A stretch of DNA of 38,417 nucleotides from CAYZMH01 sp964479445. GTDB lineage: Bacteria > Bacteroidota > Bacteroidia > Bacteroidales > GCA-2748055. The position numbers and the translations under genes were made by a program. How positions within the stretch are numbered: the stretch's first letter is position 1; each line of letters opens with the position of its first letter. The stretch is from contig CAYZMH010000019.1 of assembly GCA_964479445.1 (NCBI GenBank), positions 1 through 38,417 of the forward strand, written 5' to 3'. The notes below the pieces were generated by a model that saw only the letters and a list, made by a program, of their open reading frames with translations, ran no database searches and was not told the DNA's origin. Below, piece by piece: positions 23,110-29,466 of the stretch.

Positions 23110-25539
23110 TTACAGGTTATTGCCCACCTTGAGCCCCAGGTAAATCATCCGGGGCTGATTGGGTCCGTATATGTATCCCGGATCGCGGTAGAGTCCCCGG
23201 TCAAAATCGTCCTGGTAGGAATTCAGAATATTTTTCAGTCCACCGAAAACCTGAAGCCACGCCCCATTCAGTTTTATATTGTAGGATGCTTTGATCCCCA
23301 GCTCCATGAACCGCTCGGAGGTGACCATCTCCTCCCCGGAAATGATGTCGCCGCGTGCGATTGCTTCCAGTTCCTCTGCTGAGGCGGCGGCGGGGTCCGG
23401 ACCGAAATGGGGAACCAGCATCCTGCCGGTATAGGTGCCGGTAGCTGTCAGGTCAAACTTCCTGGAAGGTGCCCAGTTTGCGGTAAAATAGCCGTAATCT
23501 CCGGGGGTCCGGAAAAACCGGGTTTCATCGAATTCCCGGGGCTCGTCATAGTAACTGGACTGCAGGGTATATCCTGCTTTCAGGGTAATCTCCGGGGTGG
23601 GCACCAGGTCCAGCTCCATGTTGATGCCCTGTACGGTGGCCCCCGTGTTGGAATTAACACGCGTGTAAACCACCACTCCCTCTTCATCGGGATCTCCGAA
23701 CTCGTTGGTGAACGGATTCTGCAGGCGCGTGTAAAAAACCTCGGCCAGGAAGGCCGCCGGGGCTTTTGCAATGCGTGTATTGATATCCAGGGAAGCGATC
23801 ACGCTGTGGCTGTTCTCCTGCTCCAGTTCGGGATCGTTTCGGTGGATCACCTTCCGGGAGCCGGAAGTTTCGATGTGCAGGTCCTCGTCGAACACCTGGG
23901 GAGCCCGGTATCCTTCAGAGTAGCTTAAGCGGGCCTGGATAGAGGGGTTCAGGTCGTACATGAGGTTGACACGCGGACTAAAGACCAGTCCGTTCACATC
24001 CCCCTGTTCCCGGGGCTCTTCCTCTTTCTGGTTAAGGATCTGGTAGTGTTCGAGCCTGGCACCGACCGAAAACGTAAAGGGTTCGTACCTGATCTCATAC
24101 TGGGAGAAAGCCCCGTAGGATTGCATCCACTGGTTGGCAATGATGCGGTTATCCACATGGGGAACAGCGATGATCGAATCGTCTTCAATGACAGCGTTAT
24201 CATAGTCGGGGTAACCCAGCTTTTTGTCCAGCAGCCGGTCTCCGCTGGCCTCCAGTCCGGATACCAGGTTTCCGCTCCCGAACAGGGCTTTGTACTGTGC
24301 ACCGGCATTGTAGGTGAAGCCGTAGGTGTACCCGTAGTCGCTGAGCGACTGTTCCGCCCCGTAATAGGAGTCTCGGTTGATAAGCTGGGCAGATGCATAT
24401 ACCGTCAGCAGGTCGTTATCCCGGAAAAACCGGTCAAAGGTCAGGGACCCGTTGGTAATGTTGTGCTCCACGTGTTCGGCGATATGGGCCTCGTGAAGCG
24501 GGTAGTCGAGCATATCGCCGCCCCTGCGCTTCTCGCGGATATTGAAAAAGTCGGCCGATAGCTTGCTCCGGTAACCGAACCGGTGAAAGAAGCGGGTTCC
24601 GACGGTGGTGTTGCGCTGACTGGTCAGTTCACTGAACCCGTCATCGTTGGCATCGTAGGGGTTTTTCTCCCGGTGGAAGCCAAATACAGACAGGCCGGTT
24701 TTCCGGTCGCCCGACACGGAGGATGCATTGAACATCACCTGCGAATCCATTCCGGTACCCCCCGTTCCGGGTACACCGAACCCATTGACACCTGTGGTGG
24801 CACTGGCTTCATAGCTGTCGTTGAGCGGATCTTTCAGGATCAGGTTGATGGTACCGGCGATGGCGTTGCTGCCAAAAAGGGCCGAACCGCCGCCCCGCAC
24901 CACCTCGATGCGTTCGATCATATTGGAGGGGATCAACTCGAGTCCGTACACCCCGGCCAGGCCGCTGAACACGGGACGATTGTTGATAAGGATCTGGGAG
25001 TAGGGACCCTCCATCCCGTTCATGCGCACCTGGTTGAATCCGCAGTTCTGGCAGTTGTTCTCCATGCGGATGCCGGGGGAAAAGACCAGTCCTTCGTTGA
25101 TGGTGGCCGACTGGGTCATGCTCAGCATCTTATCGGAGACCGTATTGACGATCACCGGGGCATCTTTGCGCTTGCGTTCATTCCGGTCGGAGGAGATAAC
25201 CACCTCTTCCAGGCCCAGGACATCCTGTTCCAGGTTGAATTTGACTTCCGAGGTGATTTCGGGATGGGTGATCACGGTGACCTCCTTCTCTTTGTATCCC
25301 ACGTAGGTGGCCACCAGGGTGTGCTTACCGACGGGAACATTGAGCAGCCGGTAATGGCCGGTTTCGTCGGTGACGGTGCCCATGGTGGTGCCCTTGATAT
25401 GGATGGTGGCAAAGGGTATGTGTTCCCCGTTGCCGATGACGTGTCCGGTAATATGGGTGTCGGTGTTTTTCTTCTGTGCCTGTGAAGGCAGTGCAATTGT
25501 AATGAGGGTCAGGGCGAGTATCCAGAATATGTATTTCAT
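23110..25539 (-). CDS. TonB-dependent receptor with carboxypeptidase-like N-terminal domain
   Basis: The 809-residue protein starts with a signal peptide ending PSQAQ (about 22), then a CarboxypepD_reg-like domain (about 28-112, ITGHVIGNGEHIPFATIHIKG), a plug domain with ILINNRPVFSGLAGVYGLE and IERIEVVRGGGSALFGSNAIAG, and a 22-strand barrel ending in a typical aromatic strand (MIYLGLKVGNNL). In the plug, NNCQNCGFNQVRMNG carries a Cys pair (Cys163, Cys166). Receptors of this kind import metal complexes, vitamins or other small molecules through the outer membrane. The gene lies 81 bp after a His-rich membrane protein gene, so metal uptake is a reasonable inference, not proven. It is not a SusC protein. 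Confidence 0.9.
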   Translation of the reverse strand: MKYIFWILALTLITIALPSQAQKKNTDTHITGHVIGNGEHIPFATIHIKGTTMGTVTDETGHYRLLNVPVGKHTLVATYVGYKEKEVTVITHPEITSEVKFNLEQDVLGLEEVVISSDRNERKRKDAPVIVNTVSDKMLSMTQSATINEGLVFSPGIRMENNCQNCGFNQVRMNGMEGPYSQILINNRPVFSGLAGVYGLELIPSNMIERIEVVRGGGSALFGSNAIAGTINLILKDPLNDSYEASATTGVNGFGVPGTGGTGMDSQVMFNASSVSGDRKTGLSVFGFHREKNPYDANDDGFSELTSQRNTTVGTRFFHRFGYRSKLSADFFNIREKRRGGDMLDYPLHEAHIAEHVEHNITNGSLTFDRFFRDNDLLTVYASAQLINRDSYYGAEQSLSDYGYTYGFTYNAGAQYKALFGSGNLVSGLEASGDRLLDKKLGYPDYDNAVIEDDSIIAVPHVDNRIIANQWMQSYGAFSQYEIRYEPFTFSVGARLEHYQILNQKEEEPREQGDVNGLVFSPRVNLMYDLNPSIQARLSYSEGYRAPQVFDEDLHIETSGSRKVIHRNDPELEQENSHSVIASLDINTRIAKAPAAFLAEVFYTRLQNPFTNEFGDPDEEGVVVYTRVNSNTGATVQGINMELDLVPTPEITLKAGYTLQSSYYDEPREFDETRFFRTPGDYGYFTANWAPSRKFDLTATGTYTGRMLVPHFGPDPAAASAEELEAIARGDIISGEEMVTSERFMELGIKASYNIKLNGAWLQVFGGLKNILNSYQDDFDRGLYRDPGYIYGPNQPRMIYLGLKVGNNL

Positions 25540-25620
25540 GTCTGAGGTTTAATATGGGCGCCGTAATCGCAGCGCAAAGGGTTGTGTAAATCTTTCTCGG
25601 ATCGGGTATGAACGGGAATT

Positions 25621-26118
25621 TTATACAGAGGCGGGCGGGGCGCGGCCCAGGGGAAGGTGACCGAACAGGTGGGAGGCGGCATTGCACTGCCTGGTATAGA
25701 AGTGTAGGATTATCACGGGGATGATCAGTGCGAGCAGGGCAGGAAAATACTGGAACTCCTGGCTCATATTGTCCAGGTAGGTGTATTCCAGCTGGCTATG
25801 AGTATGGTGACTCTTTTCGGGTGAGGTACCGGTTTTCCCTGCGGTATTTCCGGTATCACCCTGCGAATCAGTGGGTAGACCGGATGCAGAGGTTGAGCTA
25901 CCGGTTGTCGCGTCCGAACTTATGGCTGCCCCGCCTGAATTCCCGGCTACCCAGGTATAACTGTCGGCCATTTTCATAGGGTGGGCGTGCACGATGATGC
26001 GTCCGCCGGGTAGAATGTGGGTGTGGGTGAAGAGGGTGTTGTTCAGGAGAAAAAGTCCCATCACTGCAAGGGGCAGGATGGTCAGGGCCTGTTTGATTAT
26101 TTTTTTCACGCTCTTCAT
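25621..26118 (-). CDS. His-rich membrane-anchored protein upstream of the TonB receptor
   Basis: From ATG 26116-26118 the protein is 165 residues. It has an N-terminal hydrophobic segment (about 11-26), then THTHILPGGRIIVHAHP with His32, His34, His44 and His46, a low-complexity Ser/Thr/Gly stretch (about 60-100), a second His cluster SHHTHS (104-107), a C-terminal membrane segment (about 124-141) and a tail ending LPLGRAPPASV. The HTH...HAHP pattern recurs, as I recall, in small Bacteroidota proteins encoded beside TonB receptors, and suggests metal binding in the periplasm. The frame is open for 15 codons upstream, but that extension has no signal-like features. A perfect dyad lies 38-55 bases before the start. 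Confidence 0.7.
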   Translation of the reverse strand: MKSVKKIIKQALTILPLAVMGLFLLNNTLFTHTHILPGGRIIVHAHPMKMADSYTWVAGNSGGAAISSDATTGSSTSASGLPTDSQGDTGNTAGKTGTSPEKSHHTHSQLEYTYLDNMSQEFQYFPALLALIIPVIILHFYTRQCNAASHLFGHLPLGRAPPASV

Positions 26119-26155
26119 TCCGGTGGCAAAAATAGGAGGTTTATAGTTGGTGCAG

Positions 26156-26173
26156 ATACCCAATGTTGGGTAT
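26156..26173. promoter_or_regulatory. Perfect 8-2-8 dyad, candidate operator
   Basis: ATACCCAA (26156-26163), TG, TTGGGTAT (26166-26173): both 8-base arms are perfectly complementary. It lies 38-55 bases upstream of the His-rich protein gene and just downstream of a near -7 box (TAACTTTT, minus strand 26185-26192), a position fitting a repressor site for the uptake genes. No T-run follows, so it is not a terminator. The regulator is unknown. Confidence 0.5.
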
Positions 26174-26192
26174 TTACCGGGAATAAAAGTTA

Positions 26193-26450
26193 TTTAGACT
26201 GAATATGAACAGCCGGGATTGGAGGGCGGCCGCCAGCTGTCAGCTGCCAGCTGCCAACCGTCATCCTTCATCCTTCAGCCCTTCCCCGCCAGCCCTCCCC
26301 CGTCCCGGTCAGCCGGCGGGCATTTCTTATCCCTTACCTTCATCTCCGTGGTTGGTTGATGACCGGTTTGTCTGGTTGGTTGAGGGCCGGTGGTGTTAGC
26401 GTATTCCGGCACCGATGATTTTCTTACGGGTGAGATTGTGTGATGGGTTA
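26193..26450. repeat. Gene-free stretch with heptamer repeats
   Basis: Three copies of CAGCTGY stand in tandem at 26234-26254, and TCATCCT, TCATCCT, TCAGCCC at 26261-26281, both with a 7-base period. Further on, TGGTTGGTTGA-G--CCGGT occurs twice, from 26349 and 26373. No gene is supported. Heptamer repeats of this sort are found in spacers of some bacterial genomes and are prone to slippage. Confidence 0.6.
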
Positions 26451-27497
26451 TTAATTGATCATCTGGGGGATCCCTGTGTAATAGAGGTCGAAGCCTCCTT
26501 TGCCGCCCGGACGATTGGAGGAGAAGATCATCAGGGTATTGTCGAACCGGTTTACATGCAGGGTGATGGGCCGGTATTCATCGTATCTCGTATTGACCGA
26601 TTCTCCGAAGTTGGAGGGTTCGCTCCATCCTTCCCCGTCCCATTGGGAGTAATACAGGTCAAATCCTCCGTACCCTCCGTACCGGTTGGAGCAGAACACA
26701 AGGAGGGTTCCGTTGACGAACGGACAGAGGTCCTGGTATTTGCTGTTCAGATGCCGGATCGGTTCAAACTCACAGAGGCGTTCGGATTCCAGGGCATCGA
26801 TCAGGTTTGAGGCACGGGGCAGTTCGCAGGTGAACAGGTCGAACTGGCCCTGGATGTTGGAGCAGTACAGGAGGGATGTGATCTTATCGGTATCTATTCC
26901 GTACTGATCCTGGAACTTCAGTCCCTCCCCGAAAAAGGAGGGGTAGAGTTCATCGGCCGGGGTGTTGAGGTACTGGATCCCGGCCGGGGAAGCGATGCGG
27001 GTGGTCGAGGTACCGGCGGTGTTTGCCTGGGTGCTGTAGGTAAAGCGTATGTCGAAATGGCCTTCGGGATTGTTGGCATACATCACCAGGTCGATCCAGT
27101 TTACCTCTGAATCGCTCACCTCGTCGCGGTAGCCCATGGAGTAAGGGCCAAACTCATCGGCGGGTGTATTGACCGTATCGAAGAGGGGTCCAAGGTAATC
27201 GAACCGGTCGTCGGTGTGATCCTCCCCGATCTGTAGCTCCCCGCTGGTCATACTCCAATCGATAAAAAGCGGATCACCGGTAATATCGAATTGTCCTCCC
27301 CTGCTTTCCCGGTTGGTGGAGAAATGGAAGAGGAAGCTCATGTAGATGAAGGGTGCGGTAGAGTTGTAATCGTCGTAGCTCGAGTTAACCTCTTCGAAGG
27401 CGACCACTTTCTCCGGGAAGTGACCGGTATCATACCGGTTTGGCTGGCAGTAACCTACCAGGAAAATAAGCAGCGGGGTGAGGAGGAGGTTTTTCAT
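26451..27497 (-). CDS. Beta-propeller (PD40/TolB-like) lipoprotein
   Basis: The 348-residue protein has a short lipoprotein signal ending VGYC (Cys17). It then carries repeated propeller blades with the WD40-like PD40 signature, clearest in the last two: VFCSNRYGGYGGFDLYYSQW and IFSSNRPGGKGGFDLYYTG, with weaker earlier copies (LLYCSNIQGQFDLFTCEL, LVMYANNPEGHFDIRF). Such propellers bind proteins or ligands at the cell envelope; related repeats occur in Bacteroidota envelope proteins. Its ATG overlaps the stop of the preceding metallo-hydrolase gene (ATGA), so the two are translationally coupled. No peptidoglycan-binding OmpA domain is attached. Confidence 0.8.
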   Translation of the reverse strand: MKNLLLTPLLIFLVGYCQPNRYDTGHFPEKVVAFEEVNSSYDDYNSTAPFIYMSFLFHFSTNRESRGGQFDITGDPLFIDWSMTSGELQIGEDHTDDRFDYLGPLFDTVNTPADEFGPYSMGYRDEVSDSEVNWIDLVMYANNPEGHFDIRFTYSTQANTAGTSTTRIASPAGIQYLNTPADELYPSFFGEGLKFQDQYGIDTDKITSLLYCSNIQGQFDLFTCELPRASNLIDALESERLCEFEPIRHLNSKYQDLCPFVNGTLLVFCSNRYGGYGGFDLYYSQWDGEGWSEPSNFGESVNTRYDEYRPITLHVNRFDNTLMIFSSNRPGGKGGFDLYYTGIPQMIN

Positions 27498-28351
27498 TGG
27501 TCAGCGACGCGCATAATCCGCTCATTATGGATTTCCAGGGTATCTCCCAGGTCGAAGGCGACGAAGCGGTCTGTCCATTCGGAACGAAACAGCTCGATGG
27601 CCCTTTTGCCGGTGCAGTGCGAGGGAGCAACCTTTTCAACTCCCAGCTCTTTCAGGTGGCCGGAGATCCTCAGGACTTCTTTCTCCCGGGTACTTTTCAG
27701 GTGAAATCCCCCTGCCACCAGGCGGATAGGATGTGAGGGGAACAGGTTTTTCGCTTTTTCCGCGATGGTGGTGATCCCGGGATGCGAGCAGCCGGTAAGG
27801 ATCACCATTCCATTGTCCTGCAAAAGGAATAGCGATTGTTCCCACAGCGATCCCAGCCGGTAGCTTCCTTCGATCTGACCGGTGCTCCAGAGATTACCGG
27901 TGATCTCCACTGCTTCATCCACGCCTGTGATCGTGGCTTCCGGGTAGTCTTCCCGGTAGCTGTCTGCCACATCCGAAACCACATAGGTCCGGGGCTTGTT
28001 CTGTGCACTGTCCAGGATACTGGCCAGTCCGTTCTTATGATCCCAGTGGTCGTGGGAGATGATAACGCCGGAGAGGGTTTTGGGATCCAGGTTGGCTGTC
28101 CGGATGTTCTTCATAAGGATTCCGGCGTCTCCGCCGGTATCAAAGAGGATCGATTCGGTTCCTGTTTCGATCCAGGCGGCAAGTCCCCAGCCGTTCTCCA
28201 TTCCGGGGCACTCACCGGTGTTGTTATAGATCATCCTGATGCGCATGGGGTGGTTCATAGGTTTCATACCGGCCTGAATTTTAAGGTGCGATGCGATCAA
28301 CAGGTACCCCGAGGCAAAAGCCAGGGTTGGGAGAAACGACCTGCGGTCCAT
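27494..28351 (-). CDS. Exported metallo-beta-lactamase-fold hydrolase
   Basis: The 285-residue protein has the zinc motif SHDHWDH (His100, His102, Asp104, His105), DTGG at 71-74 and TGCSHPGI further on. This pattern matches the group related to archaeal 7,8-dihydropterin-6-methyl-4-(beta-D-ribofuranosyl)-aminobenzene-5'-phosphate synthase-like proteins; the bacterial function is unknown. The N-terminus MDRRSFLPTLAFASGYLLIA has an Arg pair before a hydrophobic stretch, resembling a Tat or Sec signal, so it is probably exported, although it could be an anchor. It is the first gene of a two-gene unit with the propeller lipoprotein (4-base overlap). A promoter lies at 28383-28414. Confidence 0.82.
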   Translation of the reverse strand: MDRRSFLPTLAFASGYLLIASHLKIQAGMKPMNHPMRIRMIYNNTGECPGMENGWGLAAWIETGTESILFDTGGDAGILMKNIRTANLDPKTLSGVIISHDHWDHKNGLASILDSAQNKPRTYVVSDVADSYREDYPEATITGVDEAVEITGNLWSTGQIEGSYRLGSLWEQSLFLLQDNGMVILTGCSHPGITTIAEKAKNLFPSHPIRLVAGGFHLKSTREKEVLRISGHLKELGVEKVAPSHCTGKRAIELFRSEWTDRFVAFDLGDTLEIHNERIMRVADQ

Positions 28352-28382
28352 TGTGCTGGTTCTTTATCAAGTACTTTGGATT

Positions 28383-28414
28383 ACAAGGTAACCAGAATTC
28401 CGTTTATATTCAAA
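28383..28414 (-). promoter_or_regulatory. Promoter of the metallo-hydrolase/propeller unit
   Basis: On the minus strand TTTG (28411-28414), a 20-base spacer and TACCTTGT (28383-28390) fit the Bacteroidota -33/-7 pattern, with the -7 box one T short of consensus. The predicted leader is about 25 bases. Confidence 0.45.
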
Positions 28415-28458
28415 AGAAAATTCCTTCTCTGTTGAAATGAGCGGCTGCACGCAGGTGC

Positions 28459-28487
28459 AAAAAAAACTGCCCCGCAAACGGGGGCAG
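28459..28487 (-). terminator. Terminator of the gene ending at 28527
   Basis: A 7-bp stem, CTGCCCC (28467-28473) with GGGGCAG (28481-28487), is extended by a G-C pair and followed on the minus strand by a run of eight T (plus-strand A 28459-28466). It lies 40 bases after the stop codon. Confidence 0.85.
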
Positions 28488-28526
28488 CATCTTGAAAATA
28501 AATAGGATGGCTATGTACTGGTTTGG

Positions 28527-29096
28527 CTAATTATTGAAACGGAATACCAGGTTTTTGCCGGGATTGTAGTTTTCCATTGACCAGCGGTAGACGGAGTTTT
28601 CTCCCGCTTCGATCGTGTCTTTGGGAGGGATCGACCAGCCGTTGATATTCATGCCCGACGGTGCAATCAGGTGCAGGTCGGCATACTCGATGGGTTTCTC
28701 CCGGGAGCCTTCGCAGGTGAAGTTAAACTCGGCCTGGCTTCCTCTTAGCTCCTGGGCGTAATGGACATGGAGGAGGAACTCGTCGTAGTCGCCGAAATCG
28801 ATGGTAAACACGATGCCATGTTTGTTGACGCGGTCGGGTACAATGGCTTCCTGTCCCACCACGCTGTAAAGATATATCGAATCCACATTGCCGAACGCCG
28901 GACCTTCAGGGAACGGGTAGGTGATCTGCTGTTTGGTGTTCGGTTTTCCCTTGAAGTAATAGAGTCCGGCCACCTGGAAACCATCCTGCTCAATGCGCAT
29001 GTTGATGCTCTTTTTATAATAGCAAAACTCCTGTGCCTGCAGGTTGAGTGTTGCCAAAAAGGCAATGAGCAGGGTGATGATGATTCCTGGTTTCAT
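28527..29096 (-). CDS. Exported beta-rich protein of unknown function
   Basis: From the ATG at 29094-29096 the 189-residue protein begins with a clear signal peptide (MKPGIIITLLIAFLATLNLQAQ). The mature part is rich in beta strands with Gly/Tyr turns (GLYYFKGKPNTKQQITYPFP, DEFLLHVHYAQELRG, ADLHLIAPSGMNINGWSIPP) and ends VFRFNN. I do not recognise the family. The frame stays open to 29225 and two further ATG codons are possible (29105, 29183); the signal peptide favours 29096 or 29105. It has its own terminator and a three-arm inverted repeat 210 to 250 bases upstream, so it is probably a single-gene unit. Confidence 0.65.
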   Translation of the reverse strand: MKPGIIITLLIAFLATLNLQAQEFCYYKKSINMRIEQDGFQVAGLYYFKGKPNTKQQITYPFPEGPAFGNVDSIYLYSVVGQEAIVPDRVNKHGIVFTIDFGDYDEFLLHVHYAQELRGSQAEFNFTCEGSREKPIEYADLHLIAPSGMNINGWSIPPKDTIEAGENSVYRWSMENYNPGKNLVFRFNN

Positions 29097-29306
29097 GATC
29101 TCCATTGTTTCTGTTTGGTTTACCTGGTATGCATTCTCTTCGCCCGGCTGGAATCCATTTTTTATTACTACGGTCTTTTTCATGGTCGATTCATTTTTCT
29201 GGAAACCCCTCTTCCGGGTTATCATTTTTATGTCAACTTGTATGCCATTTTAATTAAAATACAGGATAACAGATAGATGGATTATATTACCCCGGGTGGG
29301 GAAGGG

Positions 29307-29344
29307 GATATTTAACGAAATATCGGGTGCGTTACGATATTTCG
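29307..29344. promoter_or_regulatory. Three-arm GATATTT/AAATATC inverted repeat
   Basis: GATATTT at 29307-29313, CGAAATATCG at 29316-29325 and CGATATTTCG at 29335-29344. The second and third form a perfect 10-bp stem with a 9-base loop; the first can pair with the second instead. A short T-run follows on the plus strand, but no plus-strand gene ends here. It lies between the terminator of the PKD gene and the start of the minus-strand exported protein, so an operator or leader switch is possible. Confidence 0.45.
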
Positions 29345-29405
29345 GAATTTTTTAGGACGGTGGAGAATTCAAATCAGGATTTAGGAGTGGTCTCGGCCTG
29401 GCATC

Positions 29406-29443
29406 ATAAAAAATGCCGCAGGGATCCCTGCGGCATTTTTTAT
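29406..29443. terminator. 38-bp perfect palindromic terminator of the SusCD locus
   Basis: The sequence is perfectly self-complementary around 29424/29425, with a GC-rich centre (TGCCGCAGGGA and its complement) and A- and T-runs on the outside. It can work in both directions, and on the minus strand it ends the five-gene locus 24 bases after the PKD protein stop. Confidence 0.88.
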
Positions 29444-29466
29444 TATCTACAAACTAGCTGACAAAT

